A stretch of DNA of 64,000 nt. Origin: Strigamia acuminata. Taxonomy: Eukaryota; Arthropoda; Chilopoda; Geophilomorpha; Linotaeniidae. The stretch lies in contig OX442314.1 of assembly GCA_949358305.1 (NCBI GenBank), positions 32,421,608 to 32,485,607 on the forward strand, read 5' to 3'. The position numbers and the translations under genes are program-made. Each line of letters starts with the position of its first letter. The stretch's first letter is position 1. The notes under the pieces are model-generated. The model was not told the DNA's origin. It did not search any database and saw nothing but the letters and a program-made list of their open reading frames with translations. Below, in pieces: positions 58,001 to 64,000 of this stretch.

Positions 58001-61000
58001 AGATTTGTCCACTGCTGCACAACCTTTGATTTTGCCGCCCAAACATAAACTTACAGAACTAATTTTGCAATTCTCACATTTACAGGTCCTCCATTGCGGA
58101 CTGACGTCCACACTATCCAAGTTTCGAGAAAATTACTGGACGCCATCCGCGAGGAGGGCCTTGAAAACAATGTTGGAACGATGCGTCGTCTGCAAAAAAA
58201 TCAACGGACGACTGATGCGGGAGGTGCCAGGAGCTCTCCCAGCCGACAGGACGACCAGAACTCAACCGTTCGCCGTCACCGGAGTCGATTTCGCGGGACC
58301 GATGATAGTCAAGGGACGGAAAACTAAATCGTATGTAGCCGTGTTCACCTGCGCAACCATTAGGGCAGTTCACTTGGAATTGGTGCCCTCACTGGCAACG
58401 ACAGACTTTTTGGGAGCATTCGAGCGCTTTATTGGTCGCAGGGGGCTCCCGAAGACAATGTACAGCGACAACGGGACCACATTTCACCGCGCCCACAAGG
58501 AGCTCGCTTCACTCTTGAACCACACGAAGGACGAGACGTTTCGAAATTATTTGGCCCAAAGAGGCATCGAATGGAAGTTCATCGTCGAAAACGGACCGTG
58601 GTGGGGTGGGTTCTGGGAGAGGATGGTGCAGACGGTAAAAAGGTGTTTAAGAAAAGCTATCGGTTCGGCGCACTTGAACTTCTACCAACTCGGAACTTTT
58701 CTTGTGCAAACTGAAGCAGTCGTAAATCGCAGACCGATCACGTACGTGTACGACAACCCAAACGAAATTGAGCCACTTACGCCCGCACACTTTTTGACCG
58801 GCGTGATGTTGACTCACCTACCCGACTCGGGAGCAACAGAAGACCTCGAACCGACGCAGAAGGAGTTTATCCGACAATGGCGCTACCAGCAACGCGTATT
58901 ACTCTCATTCTGGAATCGGTGGTCTAGGGAATATTTGACGGATCTAAAAATTCAAACAGGCAAACCGGGCGTGCGAGAACTGCAGTTGAACGACGTCGTT
59001 ATAATTGAAGAGCCATTTAAACCACGTCTAAAATGGAAATTGGGTCGAGTGGTCGAAGTTAAGCGGGGTCGAGATAACAAAGTCAGGTCGTGCGAAATGG
59101 TACTCGCCAGTGGAGAGAAGATGCGTCGACCGATACAACGTCTTGTGCGCTTGGAAGTGGAGTCGGTCAATCCCCGCCCGGCAGTGTGAAAATCGGGTGA
59201 TTTTACACGTGAATTGTTGATTTTAATTATTAATTTGTGTTTCTTTTGTATTGTTCGATTTATATTGTTGTTTTAATATTTCCATTTCGATTTGTGAATT
59301 CGATGTTAAATTTATGTTTTATCATTTTATTACAATATGTTTTCATTTCCACTTAAATGTTTTGACCTGTTCTTTTATCAACTGGAATTTCAACTTGTTA
59401 ATCCTGTAAAGAATGTTATATTCCTTTGAAAATTGTAAGCGCTCGCCATTGGTCATTCGAGCGCGTCATTTGCATTTCTCCATCTCGTGATCGCTTGTGA
59501 TTGGTTCTTCGAACTTGTCATTTACATCACCTGTTTCCCTTTTTGTTTGAATAAACTTAGTGTACTTTTTAACCTTAAACTGTGTGGTCGTGCTTCCTTG
59601 AAACTCCAACGCCATTTTTCAACATTCAACTTGACTTCAAGAAACATCATTTGTATCCAGAGAACTTTGGAAATTGATTGTGTCGCGCTCAACTCGGTCT
59701 GTCGCTGATACGTGGTATGAGTCACTCTCTAATCTCGCAATACCGCTTTACTCAAGCGGTTACCCAAATAACGTGAAACGGCAAACAATGTAAAATGGTA
59801 AATATAATAAATGTATTTATTATACGGGAATGTACAGGTAAAAGGGATAAAATATGTAAGGGAATAAAAAGGTAAAAGGTTGGGGTGTGTGAAGTTGGCG
59901 GGAAACTGGTCGAGGTCGTCCTTTGTTGGCGCTCTGGATCCAAGATGGCGTCCGCGTGGCAACGTGGTGTCGTCTTGGGCCGGCGTGGCAATGAATGGCG
60001 TCCTCGTCTCACGTTTCTCGTTCGGTCCTTCGGGCTCACGCTGGTCGGGCGCGAGTGAATGCCTAAAAGGTCTTACTTCTGGTCTGTTGTCTAGGTTTAG
60101 GGTTTTGTTTAGGTGTCCGGCGATCACACAGCGGCGGACGCTTGGTGGTTCCCGGCGATACACACAGCGGCGGGAACGCTCGTCGTGGTTACTGCAATTT
60201 AGGCTTGTGCGACCGTTTGTCTGCACAACTCGCTAAATTGGAGTAGGTTTACTATTTCTAGCTGGCTTGCTAAAATAGTGTGGTAATCTTGTTTCGCAGG
60301 TTACTCTGCGGAGGTTAACACAAATCAATCGTACTCACGTTGAAAGTCCCTTGTCCTAGGTCACTCCTGAAGTCTTTGTACTTAGGCTTGATCGTTTTAG
60401 GACGTTTGGCTTTTACGTGTATCTTGGTTGATTTTTGTGTTGGTTCTGCCCGCTCAGTGCAAGGCGAATTCCTTTGCACAAAGCGGGGGGTGACAGGTGA
60501 CTAAAGCCACCCAATAGTGGAGAAGACGAATCTCCCCCACTCCCCCAGGGCAGACGCCCGTCCATTGACTGGATGTCAATGCTCTGAGGGAAGGGAGGCG
60601 CGCGTGCGACTCCCCTTCTTTACCCGTATGTAGGCCACGAGAGAAACTCTTCGTGCCCCACCCCAGTCGGGTCACCACAATTGGTAAACTTCGAATAACT
60701 TTTAATCTATTCTCAAGTTTAACATGTACCATGTCACCCCAGGGAAAGATGTGGTGATCGCCATGATGATGTCATCATGTGAGACGTGGCTCTGGTCACA
60801 ATCCAATAACCAATAGGAAAGATACCTTCGTAAATGTGGTGCAAGAGTGGCAGTATGCTTCCTGTTGGGACCCCAGAGTTACTCAGCTATTGTCAAGACC
60901 TAGCAGTTCCCCACTCTTGTTCATCGCGGTGATAACAGGCAATGTGCGAGTACGCCATTCCCAGTGCCATCAGTAATCTATGGGTTAAGGGACTGAGTCC

Positions 61001-64000
61001 TGGATGAACAACAGACCGACCTTGCAGCACAACCAAACCACACGTGCTGCATGTGGTTGCAGGTGAGCTGCAGCTGGGGGCAGATCTAGCCTTTTGGGGG
61101 CCCTGGGGTTGAGGATTTTTCGGGGCCCCTTTATCAAAATTTTTAATAGCACACCTTTTTTTTTTTTTAGTATATTGCATTGTGTCTTGGGGTGTAGATC
61201 CGCCCCTGGCTGCAGCAATGCAGAAGTAGCAATAGCAATAGCAATCCGGTAATTTAGTTGATAAATTCTTACCTCTTATCAACCAACTCACAATCGAGAT
61301 GCCTCTGTGGGACTTAAACTCAGTTGCCTGTAAAAAGTGTCTATACTCTTGTTCGATTCAAAAGGGTGGCCTTCTCTGATTGGCCGAGCCGTATCACTGG
61401 TGTAGTGATCCAAAAATATAGACCCAAACACCAGAAATGCATTACAATGTACAGACATTGTAATCGATTGCCTAGGTAACAGCCAAAATTTCAAAATATT
61501 GTGCTTTCCAGACAAAGCAACCAATAAACAGAACAAACATGAGTTTTACATTTATTTGTGCATAAAACTTTATTTCCTAAATGGAAATAACATTTTACAA
61601 TTAAATACAATTAAAATTATATCAACTTAAATGGTAATAGCAATTGGAAAACATAATAAAAATAAAAACTACTTCTCCTAGTGGTAGTACTTGTAATATA
61701 GACTGGAGTTAGGAGTAATGCGGCTTGGCCAATGGGAGAAAGCCACCCTTTTGAGTCGAACAAGAGTATAGGGGTGTTAAAAAATGAATACGAATTCATT
61801 TGAGTAAAAATGGCGTAGCATTTAGTCAGATGAGGGGACAATGCTAATTTTATTTACGCGGATTGGTGAAGCGATTACTTGCTTGCCGTGAGTAGTTCGT
61901 CCATTCGGTATTTTTACAATATAATTTATGAAATGTAATAAATTATTGACTAGAAATTAAGAGATTAAATTAGGACTAATAAACGAGATATTTAGATGAA
62001 ATGTGAGCAAAATTAATAACCAAAAACGAAAATAGTGAAAATGAAATTATCTTGGTTTTTATAGGTTCTAAAAGGAAAACTTAAATTTTCCGAAATGCTT
62101 GATCACGTATTGGAGAAATTCAGTAACATTTGGTAAAGTTTTTGTTGCTTGGTAAACTATACTTTCAGTTGGTTGACAAAAACCTTTCTACATATCTAGC
62201 TCAATAGTAAATATTACCATTAAGGATGACAATAATAAACTTAAAAATCTGAAGAAGAAAGTAAGTGTGTTAATTAAAACATTCTGATATTAGTAAGTTT
62301 GCACAAGGTTACTATTCCTTATATGGTTTGTACAGGATAGCTGGAAGTACAGTCGGTTCCAATAAGTTGAAATTTTTGTGAGCAAATTTATTTTGTCACA
62401 ATTATAAACGAGAAAAAAAGCAAACAAACTGGCGGATTGAAATCTGAATAAAGAATCAGTTACCCTTTATAATCTCTCCTACAATGGTTTAACAAAGGGA
62501 CTCATATTTAGGAAATTAACTTCAGCTTTAATTATTCAAGTCAGAAATCTAGTTTACAGAATACAGATATCTGGCATTTAACTTAAACTCATAAAATAAT
62601 TATCACTTACATGCTTTTGTTCAATACAAACAATATGTCTTAACTCTATCTTAATTCTAAAATAAATAACATAAATGAAAATAATTTAAGTTATTATCAT
62701 AACATAACTTACAAGTTAGGCATATGCTTAAGTTATGTTATGATAATAACTAGGTCATGTCTGTCCATGCACTAGAAGGCAGTTGCTATACTCAAAACCA
62801 CCACAACGTTGATGTATTTAGCCTGTTTACGCCAAACTGCGTACTGTGTTCTGCTACGTGGAAAAGTAGTTCGGTTTATTCTCAATGAGTTTAAGTATAA
62901 AAAGTGATTAGATTGATGGATTTTATTTAATTGGTAATAAAATGTTTATTTTACCTGCTAAATAACCTTTTTCCCTTTTTAATCAATCAATTAATGTAAG
63001 TATAGTTTGTTGGTTTCTTTTGGCAGGTAAACAAAGGTTTTGTTTTTTATTGGTTGTTTATGCCTAGTTAGAATACAATTCTGGTGTTACGAGCTACTTT
63101 TTTTGTGCCACTACACCAGTGATGTGGGTCGACCAATAGGGAAATACATCAACGTTGTGGTGGTTTTGAGTTTAGTTTGGAAACTCTAGAAGAACTGACT
63201 GGAAAGCTTCTGTTACTAAGTTAACTCCTATTCCCCCTGTTAACTTCAATAGTTCAAACCGATTACATCACAGTGGCAAATGTCATCTGTTGAGCTTATA
63301 TTGCACTGTACCCGCTGAAATGAAGCACAGAAGCCAGCCAATTCACGGTATCGCTTAAACACTTTAATAAATAATAAATAAATCATTTTATTTAGAAATT
63401 CTGTATGTAATTGATTTTAATCCTAAGAAATTGCACACTTTAATATATGTTAACACACAACATTTTTTAGAATTCATTTTTTATTCAACTTGCCTATTTT
63501 TTTATCAGCAATATGACATCGTCAGAATGATATTCGGAATGAGTACAGAACGTGTGCTGAATTTCAACTTTGTCAATACTCCGATCGTCAGAGACAAATA
63601 TGCATTCGTCATGCGAGAGGACAGTGTCATTAAAGAATACTTATGGTTGACATTTTTCAAACCGTTTTCTATGGTTGTTTGGTTTTGTATTTTAGCTACT
63701 TATTTCTTGATCGCGCTATCTCTTGCTTCGATCACCCAAAACCACAAAAGCAAACCCTCAACTTCAGGTAAATACACTTCAATGAGATTACTAATCAATT
63801 TACAAGTCATGTTTACCATCAATTACAAATAATTTTTATTGTATATTAAAGCTGATACTATTACTGGAACGGAAAATTTGTTTCGTTTGCTAATCATTTC
63901 AAGTTACAGTGTGGTACTATATGCATCACTCGCTGTTACGACATCACGCCTGCAATACAACAGCATTCAAGACTTATTGTTAGACGACAGAGTCAACCTT
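31090..64000 (+). CDS. ionotropic receptor (IR) gene 3, exons 1-9, continues beyond window
   Basis: Exons 31090-31168, 31237-31368, 31432-31574, 32561-32743, 32955-33110, 62065-62132, 62200-62260, 63509-63767 and 63852 onward, all in phase. The start used by gene 2 is ATC here. An in-frame ATG 18 bases upstream (31090) adds MGTTWR before the hydrophobic signal segment. Exon 4 is longer than in gene 2 by 12 nt and exon 6 shorter by 15 nt, both multiples of three. Exons 8-9 are closest to gene 1 ([29 protein letters not shown]). Joining exon 5 to exon 6 across about 29 kb is inferred from gene 2's structure, matching phases and the absence of any other exon 6. Whether such an intron is spliced correctly is not shown. 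Exon 10 and beyond are off-window. Confidence 0.78.
31626..32386 (+). mobile_element. hAT-type MITE split by an LTR
   Basis: Ends CAGGGGCGGATCTAG and rc GATCCGCCCCTG, with flanking 8-mers TTGACAAG and TCGACAAA, a decayed 8-bp duplication. The interior matches the copy at 61075 except for the LTR at about 31701-32285. Located in intron 3 of IR gene 3. Confidence 0.8.
31701..32285 (+). repeat. degraded solo LTR of the 18.4-kb element family
   Basis: Begins TTTTGACTGATATGGTC and ends GACGGTCACA. It aligns throughout with the LTRs at 33882-34474 and 51720-52312 (CACGAAGGCACACCGCACCG shared), but is clearly older. Sense is minus, as in the full element. Confidence 0.8.
33129..33559. mobile_element. 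mariner-type foldback element in intron 5 of IR gene 3
   Basis: 431 bp. Arms of about 185 bp begin GGGTGTCCCAAAAATAAC and are near-perfect inverted copies; the loop is about 70-110 bp. The arms include reversed pieces of a transposase gene (codons for WFQQD). TA flanks. The aligned intron of gene 2 lacks it. Confidence 0.85.
33882..34474 (-). repeat. 3' LTR of the 18.4-kb element
   Basis: 593 bp. The minus strand starts TGTGACCGCC and ends GCAGTCACA. AATAAA on the minus strand at 33991-33996. Confidence 0.92.
34475..35182 (-). other. 3' untranslated part and polypurine tract of the 18.4-kb element
   Basis: Minus-strand purine tract (C-run on plus, 34477-34488) adjoins the LTR. The rest has no convincing ORF. 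Confidence 0.7.
35183..45241 (-). CDS. second ORF of the 18.4-kb element, probably spliced, split by the copia guest
   Basis: The uninterrupted part is an ATG ORF from 37285 to 35183 (700 aa). The frame stays open upstream through the copia target site (37337 joining 43271) to 43428, where it begins just after a strong minus-strand acceptor (TTTATTTTATCTAG). A donor (GTAAGAC) after 44990 closes an ATG ORF starting at 45241 with the matching phase. The predicted product is about 850 aa. Seen: a CxxC...CxxC zinc-type motif (CPVC, CGNC) encoded at about 43310-43385; a basic PKRQKQEP; long Ala/Pro-rich spacer; helical middle with Trp-rich segments; PPPPTYEEV, a PPxY late-domain-type motif; Lys-rich KQKGKGKK; Pro-rich tail. 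No homologue recognised. A Gag-like particle protein in the place where env usually lies is one option. The splice is inferred. Confidence 0.5.
37338..37792 (-). repeat. 3' LTR of the copia-type element
   Basis: 455 bp. The minus strand begins TGTAGAGATTTG and ends TTCCAACA. Confidence 0.93.
38181..41228 (-). CDS. copia-type GAG-pre-integrase/integrase ORF with repetitive acidic tail
   Basis: ATG at 41228 ([10 protein letters not shown]), about 1015 aa. N-terminal 400 aa: basic, low-complexity, with repeated NRVRN; no zinc knuckle. Then a GAG-pre-integrase motif ([14 protein letters not shown]) and a copia integrase-like core, with candidate acidic residues in [22 protein letters not shown] and [11 protein letters not shown], and the copia landmark [17 protein letters not shown]. 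The usual RSDNGGEF string is replaced, so activity is doubtful. The last 350 aa hold about five diverged repeats around EGEHL, then a Lys/Arg cluster KRRKKRCKK. No RT (YVDD) anywhere. The frame is fully open despite missing domains. Confidence 0.8.
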   Translation of the reverse strand: MCFVPSLNLLVSLVWSCGANFAPTVFCAARKSSTDNRNACNKQTMVDTRKAQLKMETHAQNVFNGQTVHNALDEQLEKEISVLGKEKGYLELNSDLDSDKIVLLLTHLVHKSALTDNIDTVIKGIADLILATCKMRANEMNGHWDSEVQGTNNCRQGLKVINSNRVSKITQNCSGISNANMKNKENDQFEVGNLKYSNRVRNKKNKKTEGDRKLNTSIRIDGINIQGSCRQNQQRVFVKTEEKSPPSWKQNRKLNNLSKRCLNDKELDCATTIKGGDPLNGHRSAKIEFLNRVRNREREGDPNRIGPLKKISGKSKRGLSNQKSSMTTGIKQNGPLNSGTKNQKKNSRKGNVRKQVNCMDFTVKDRVLPFNLWHTRLGYLDKDSVLNMNGSRNVYGVQLVDTDPIEPAKVKISSTRKNNNKKILEVVHLSVWRAPHTTGEKYIIITDNCTEYVWLRPLKRNSILVEFQNWLSEIKCLTGTVNRVYLGPGIDFSTDELAKWVEVMKNYGITINSVDSDDPMANSISEKANADIINGVESLIVENKFPSYLWLELANTMVYLRNRAPKTNLDWKSPHNVLYDQGVSVRHLRCVGSRVKVTHINDGKRCSWMGALIGYSRFGRKYRVWDPLRDRIFQTSNVRIHEWSYWHEGEVKPSLEFSNVDQTSDSAGVEIPSRVEVPISSHLEVPSTLDLLKLENPPLSLSREIDINKCEGIENEGEHLLPQVHSKVGQNFSNEEIDSSLEIPPSPTTDLVDSNRSGTINTEGEHLERIECDLLKTHVDSKVDAFPNDDMKDYQSRVDKVALSTRTEVDIDEYKPIIEEGEHFGSVEQKPMELNQEGKFNDKEIGLLMEIPSELTHEESETIANERQKLEQFTLEFESKSDERFRQIDPMKVCEISSTSLEDDISPTPIETLIGVNEYKSIGIEGECEKTKRRKKRCKKTKSNTLMKTNDVGVRLKQNLDMTEKNLVNEEEDRDRCYTHNQKFDSLLSSLGKRTGQVTIHDLDFVWDENYLYVK
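41229..42798 (-). other. 5' leader of the copia-type element
   Basis: About 1.6 kb between the primer-binding site and the ORF, with many CG dinucleotides and scattered short ORFs on both strands that do not resemble Gag. I see no protein here. It could carry a packaging signal or the remains of gag. Confidence 0.5.
42799..42809 (-). other. primer-binding site, initiator tRNA-Met type
   Basis: Minus strand TGGTAGCAGAG, complementary to the CTCTGCTACCA end of initiator tRNA-Met, one base from the 5' LTR. Confidence 0.75.
42811..43265 (-). repeat. 5' LTR of the copia-type element
   Basis: Same 455 bp as at 37338. Followed by the second CATAC. Confidence 0.93.
43429..44989 (-). other. predicted intron of the second ORF
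   Basis: Donor GTAAGAC and acceptor TTTTATCTAG on the minus strand. It contains a possible 149-codon ORF (43912-43463) with one strong hydrophobic segment ([17 protein letters not shown]), which may be chance. Confidence 0.4.
45802..48708 (-). CDS. gypsy-like pol with lost active-site residues and no integrase
   Basis: ATG at 48708, 968 aa, no internal stop. The first 190 aa are Ala/Glu-rich with a coiled-coil look. The aspartic protease region has [10 protein letters not shown] near residue 210. The RT region aligns well ([11 protein letters not shown] near 450, [31 protein letters not shown]), but the catalytic YxDD is YLDS near 551. RNase H: VIQAAAS near 697 replaces the usual TDAS, ETGCVAL near 765 replaces TDH, and IAVALSR near 811 replaces ADALSR. 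The expected acidic residues are thus gone while the surroundings are kept. The ORF ends in a worn H2C2 segment (RRIFFWPG); the integrase core is absent. Catalytic activity is unlikely by family knowledge. Confidence 0.85.
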   Translation of the reverse strand: MAGKDLDSAWARELAVLCDVDPCDIKTQDDVMELIRLFQREKQLAALDAAAAHGEAIWSNFAAEQARKAAVRARNEASDMAEAWARSAVSQQLDFSKRIMELSSRSTIAQAAASDDSDVESEPEEVDLVAENGVVQPAELYDRISPPQPLETVEADEGVVTDGSPPDQVCFVSLAVGAVWDTVGVAGLGRDFPLPFVDIRFSDREAVALMDTAASGQYMSSAAAEKYGLTASIEPCDDFVRVMTGDRVTSPLGTVRLYVSWQTGEDWLRFAVLPSSSNFILLGCSWLREYGIVIRISRNDWFKADNPGMTFPFAPRPRQLDDSGADVDKWARVTLEYGVDTAALSLSSKQLDLLEDCKIEDMRKMRLARVLDEFSHTFSEIGGCHPSVELRIPTFNEPSFSCDIKPTSPAEAKALRRLVRCALKKGEIERSVSVYRNQPVISILPDGTFDACIDFRQLNSVTERDTYPVPSIPMILACLEGSVFFSTLDLAMGCFQVRIAPKDRPKTAFYTPQGTFQFVKLPYGLLNTPVAFQRLMGKVLGESKFKWALPYLDSIVVFSKTFEEHLTHLSDVLSRLSKFCLTASPSGSCVISTSWDFLGYFMTPAGFRPNERRVQAIVDYPRPANVAQLRRFLGMFGGDTPPIEGLEHLSNPLDDLLTVGAEWNWSDECQGVFEFFKDHLSRGIVQPMPDFGKTFVIQAAASLTGLGAVLTQIDHLGVKRPVAYASRALQGAETVLSPPELDCLAVLQAVASFRSFIAYSKFEIETGCVALFWFLHSINTSGRLVRWAMQLQQVRFSFKFRRDVDDRIAVALSRVGLDDDETTLAASREEKAASALAHTLVSESLAGAIMSYDEIRQNQRADADCSAIMRWLDEDRDDDSLLAQIPPSMAQYMSDYTFGEFGELCINTPFSSESSLTRAEQGLDVKILMPAPLADRCLDVIRLHPRYTQDNAADMVKRLRRIFFWPGT
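48709..51719 (-). other. 3-kb leader of the 18.4-kb element
   Basis: No ORF of note in the sense direction. The plus strand is A/C-rich, especially 50380-51700. It contains a tandem repeat at 49228-49405. Next to the LTR, 51690-51718 reads AAGTTCAAATCCAGGACAGG on the plus strand, then GCCCTCA. This recalls a tRNA T-arm and 3' end, so it could be an unusual primer-binding region, but it lacks CCA. Confidence 0.45.
49228..49405. repeat. tandem repeat of about 48 bp, 3-4 units
   Basis: Units contain (C)ACGCCCCAAAA, then AAATTAGCGAACACCTTTC, then GG(T/C)A(C/T)TTATC. The first unit is diverged. Confidence 0.8.
51720..52312 (-). repeat. 5' LTR of the 18.4-kb element
   Basis: 593 bp, matching the LTR at 33882 except for the noticed base at 51908. 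Confidence 0.92.
52327..52717 (+). mobile_element. foldback MITE family member 1
   Basis: 391 bp including TA on both sides. The inverted ends start CTCTAGTTGCACTCAAAAAG and match perfectly for about 40 bp. Core landmarks: GAGAAGTAGTTTT, AAACTCATGTTTGTTATG and GGATCACTACACCAGT. It lies immediately beside the 18.4-kb element. Confidence 0.85.
52836..53140 (+). mobile_element. foldback MITE family member 2
   Basis: 305 bp. Ends CTCTGGTTTGACTCAAGAGT, matched for about 45 bp with one mismatch. Core GAAAAGTAGTTTTTATTTTT, AAAACTCATGTTTGTTATG and GGATCACTACACCAGTGATG. Confidence 0.85.
53319..53855 (+). repeat. 5' LTR of the BEL/Pao element
   Basis: TGTGAAAATC...GTTTAACA. AATAAA near 53686. Confidence 0.92.
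53857..53874 (+). other. primer-binding site of the BEL/Pao element
   Basis: TGGTGCCGAAACCCGGGA begins two bases after the LTR. I have not identified the tRNA. Confidence 0.7.
53913..59189 (+). CDS. gag-pol: BEL/Pao gag-pol polyprotein
   Basis: ATG at 53913, 1758 aa. Order: coiled-coil N-terminus; DUF1759 Gag region ([16 protein letters not shown] near residue 150); CCHC knuckles ([14 protein letters not shown] near 374, then CLRCLG...HKTEEC and [13 protein letters not shown]); DUF1758 protease with [12 protein letters not shown] near 486; RT with [14 protein letters not shown] and LYVDDFI near 905; RNase H with [15 protein letters not shown] near 1079; integrase zinc domain ([14 protein letters not shown]) near 1390; integrase core with VTGVDFAGP near 1458, YSDNGTTF, and [14 protein letters not shown] near 1558; DUF5641-type C-terminal domain with LTPAHFLTG. 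Expected catalytic residues are present. The stop TGA is inside the first bases of the 3' LTR. It encodes all steps from particle formation to integration. Confidence 0.95.
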   Translation: MVRNFELKNKAFRAAMMVTETLLTTITTALNGRAAIPQATIELWLQQLEQKQKRVQQTFDATLDLAKSDQEIDDTVLALDALEDRLAASKADLGRYTQMNYPPNLPQNIQPNADAQPAANIDALAAAITAAVTAATPRGTPTIGQPFIKRKPLEIPKFDGRKPEEWGGFWKTFSIQVGDDEQLDGTNKLLYLRNYLVGDALDDIKALEITTGNYEIAITRLQKKYGDKIVLENKYLSNLLNLPSVNSDRDRISLQKLHRHVEINIENLANIKVPLAEIQRTIFPVLSSAVPRSIIMEYDKDCDGERSIARLMEWLSDYLAKHAKYDMLKTQSKPDATHNKPSEKDNNQSNKGRFNRKEKEPRSGSASQLLVLIMKCQFCDSAEHNRKRCPLTMEEKDKRLQKKGICLRCLGKVPHKTEECRTRMKCYNCEGTHYTHVCDTPKSAEVVETVTQANSVVTTCPPKSEFLMVQMVKMAGPKLSTLGVCYIDGGAQRTFIRSELTKKLNLRILGTETINLAVFGQEPRSEVRNRVELVLSPANSKSPAVTIEAIEADHVTSTPGEQPNKQLKAELQRRKIEVACKQVALHSKEVDLLIGVDHYWRVMTGQTEFLEENLIAVKTKFGWTLHGQTTNGTRVIAAPVRINKITLTPSTDDLLRRMWELEPIGVRHESVETNDDVETLQKFEETIKWTGTKYSVELPWIVNPNELDDNYRGAEQRIMSLIRRFRKQPNLYLEYKKVIDEQLKTGIVEEIPNQTSTGPIYYMPHSPVIKEERVTTKLRVVFDASSHRKGYLSLNDCLAKGINFLPSLIFMLLGFRLGRVAMIGDIKKAFHMIEIALKDRDATRFFWIDESWDGVGKALLKILRQTRVLFGATPSPFLLSATIRHHLRKYEKEYPETVKLLLKCLYVDDFISSHKTVTQALVTFCQSNLIFVAAGMELAKWQTNSPELRAKFREECPSDGQLTSDEDTKVLGIKWHPNSDELGLAVEETCTPCRKITKREVIKITAQIFDPLGFATPFTVTARMFFQSLWLRNLSWDDELDNELRTNWKKWTDQIPTLRDIKIPRWLGQDEFDQCEIHIFCDASPKAYGAVAYIQNSDGDLIETFFILSKCRVVPVKPLTLPRLELMGALIAVRLADQVKELVTPSEIFFWTDSQICLHWIKNTSKRSPTFVHNRVLEIREKSRVDEWRHLPGVENPADRLTRGMDAETMIAERLWWKGPDWLRGSRQDWPNLPTEPVEEDEEATEIHVEAVQTTAINIFPFARFGSLSKAIRTLAWVFRFADNAGKQRADANQRGRGSLTAAELKRARFGLIRIAQTEVYGREIERMRNGKSIHGESKLRDLNPRLNEMGLIELRNRLHESRDLSTAAQPLILPPKHKLTELILQFSHLQVLHCGLTSTLSKFRENYWTPSARRALKTMLERCVVCKKINGRLMREVPGALPADRTTRTQPFAVTGVDFAGPMIVKGRKTKSYVAVFTCATIRAVHLELVPSLATTDFLGAFERFIGRRGLPKTMYSDNGTTFHRAHKELASLLNHTKDETFRNYLAQRGIEWKFIVENGPWWGGFWERMVQTVKRCLRKAIGSAHLNFYQLGTFLVQTEAVVNRRPITYVYDNPNEIEPLTPAHFLTGVMLTHLPDSGATEDLEPTQKEFIRQWRYQQRVLLSFWNRWSREYLTDLKIQTGKPGVRELQLNDVVIIEEPFKPRLKWKLGRVVEVKRGRDNKVRSCEMVLASGEKMRRPIQRLVRLEVESVNPRPAV
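59185..60724 (+). repeat. 3' LTR of the BEL/Pao element, split
   Basis: Same as the 5' LTR, with a 999-bp solo LTR and a 4-bp duplication inserted after 59680. Confidence 0.92.
59681..60679 (-). repeat. solo LTR inside the BEL/Pao 3' LTR
   Basis: 999 bp, plus strand TGTCGCGCTC...GGGTCACCACA, duplication ATTG (59677-59680, 60680-60683). The minus strand begins TGTGGTGACCC, so sense is probably minus. Related to 17368-18186. Confidence 0.85.
60730..61074. other. intron 5 sequence, no feature seen
   Basis: No ORF, repeat or recognised element. Presumably old intron sequence of IR gene 3. Confidence 0.5.
61075..61208 (+). mobile_element. hAT-type MITE, complete
   Basis: 134 bp. Ends TGGGGGCAGATCTAG and rc TAGATCCGCCCCTG, with an exact 8-bp duplication GCTGCAGC (61067-61074, 61209-61216), which is the hAT target size. 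It contains GGGGCCCCTTTATCAAAATT and a T-run. Confidence 0.85.
61344..61768 (-). mobile_element. foldback MITE family member 3
   Basis: 425 bp, reversed relative to members 1, 2 and 4. Ends CTCTTGTTCGATTCAAAAGG, matched on both sides with a few mismatches over about 50 bp. Core GGATCACTACACCAGTGATA and GAGAAGTAGTTTTTATTTTT on the minus strand. Confidence 0.85.
61769..62064 (+). other. end of intron 5 of IR gene 3
   Basis: AT-rich, with a normal acceptor (TTTTTATAG) before exon 6. The last bases resemble the matching part of gene 1. Confidence 0.6.
62791..63170 (+). mobile_element. foldback MITE family member 4, in intron 7 of IR gene 3
   Basis: 380 bp. Ends CTCAAAACCACCACAACGTT, perfect for about 29 bp on both sides. 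Core GGAAAAGTAGTT and CACTACACCAGTGATGTGG, then GGTCGACCAATAGG, as in members 1-3. It sits at the place where intron 7 of gene 1 holds a different foldback element. Confidence 0.85.

Larger units (their letters stand above)
53319..60724 (+). mobile_element. BEL/Pao LTR retrotransposon with intact polyprotein
   Basis: LTRs 53319-53855 (537 bp) and 59185-60724 (537 bp once the solo LTR and its 4-bp duplication are removed). Target duplication TGTAC (53314-53318 and 60725-60729). A primer-binding site and a single gag-pol ORF follow. No break seen in the ORF; the LTRs look identical by eye. It is the most complete autonomous-looking element in the window. Located in intron 5 of IR gene 3, same orientation as the gene. 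Confidence 0.93.

Overview
The window is eukaryotic, almost certainly arthropod, nuclear DNA. The evidence is canonical GT-AG introns, AATAAA signals, a tandem array of divergent ionotropic-receptor (IR) genes and a dense load of animal-type transposable elements (Ty3/gypsy, BEL/Pao and copia LTR elements, a THAP/P-element, mariner- and hAT-type foldback or MITE elements). I cannot name the species. An insect, springtail or crustacean is plausible.  HOST GENES. Three tandem plus-strand IR genes share one 11-exon structure. Gene 1 enters from the left: exons 6-11 lie at 11637-14418, and exons 1-5 must lie left of the window. Gene 2 is complete (24259-28830, 579 codons, every exon phase consistent). 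Gene 3 has exons 1-5 at 31090-33110 and exons 6-9 at 62065-64000, so its intron 5 is about 29 kb. Upstream blocks, introns and intergenic DNA are also shared, so a multi-kilobase unit was duplicated.  MOBILE DNA. (a) 1-10624: minus-strand gypsy element in intron 5 of gene 1. Its gag is split by a young, internally deleted LTR element (5108-7695). Its LTR holds five tandem hairpins with a constant loop and changing stems. (b) 15341-21976: 1130-bp inverted arms around a decayed THAP/P-element transposase, itself hit by a solo LTR. (c) 33882-52312: an 18.4-kb minus-strand LTR element in intron 5 of gene 3. Its LTRs differ at one noticed base. Its 968-codon pol is open but has lost RT and RNase H active-site residues and the integrase. 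It also has a second, apparently spliced ORF with a CxxC/CxxC motif and a PPTY motif. That ORF is cut by an RT-less copia-type element (37338-43265). (d) 53319-60724: a BEL/Pao element with an intact 1758-aa polyprotein, its 3' LTR cut by a solo LTR. (e) Four members of a foldback MITE family (52327-53140, 61344-63170) whose terminal inverted repeats match within a copy but differ between copies.  READING OF THE WINDOW. The host content is one chemoreceptor locus. Intron 5 has been a repeated landing zone in two paralogues. The most unusual signals are the covarying hairpin array, the MITE family with copy-specific ends, and the young LTR elements whose long ORFs lack normal catalytic equipment.
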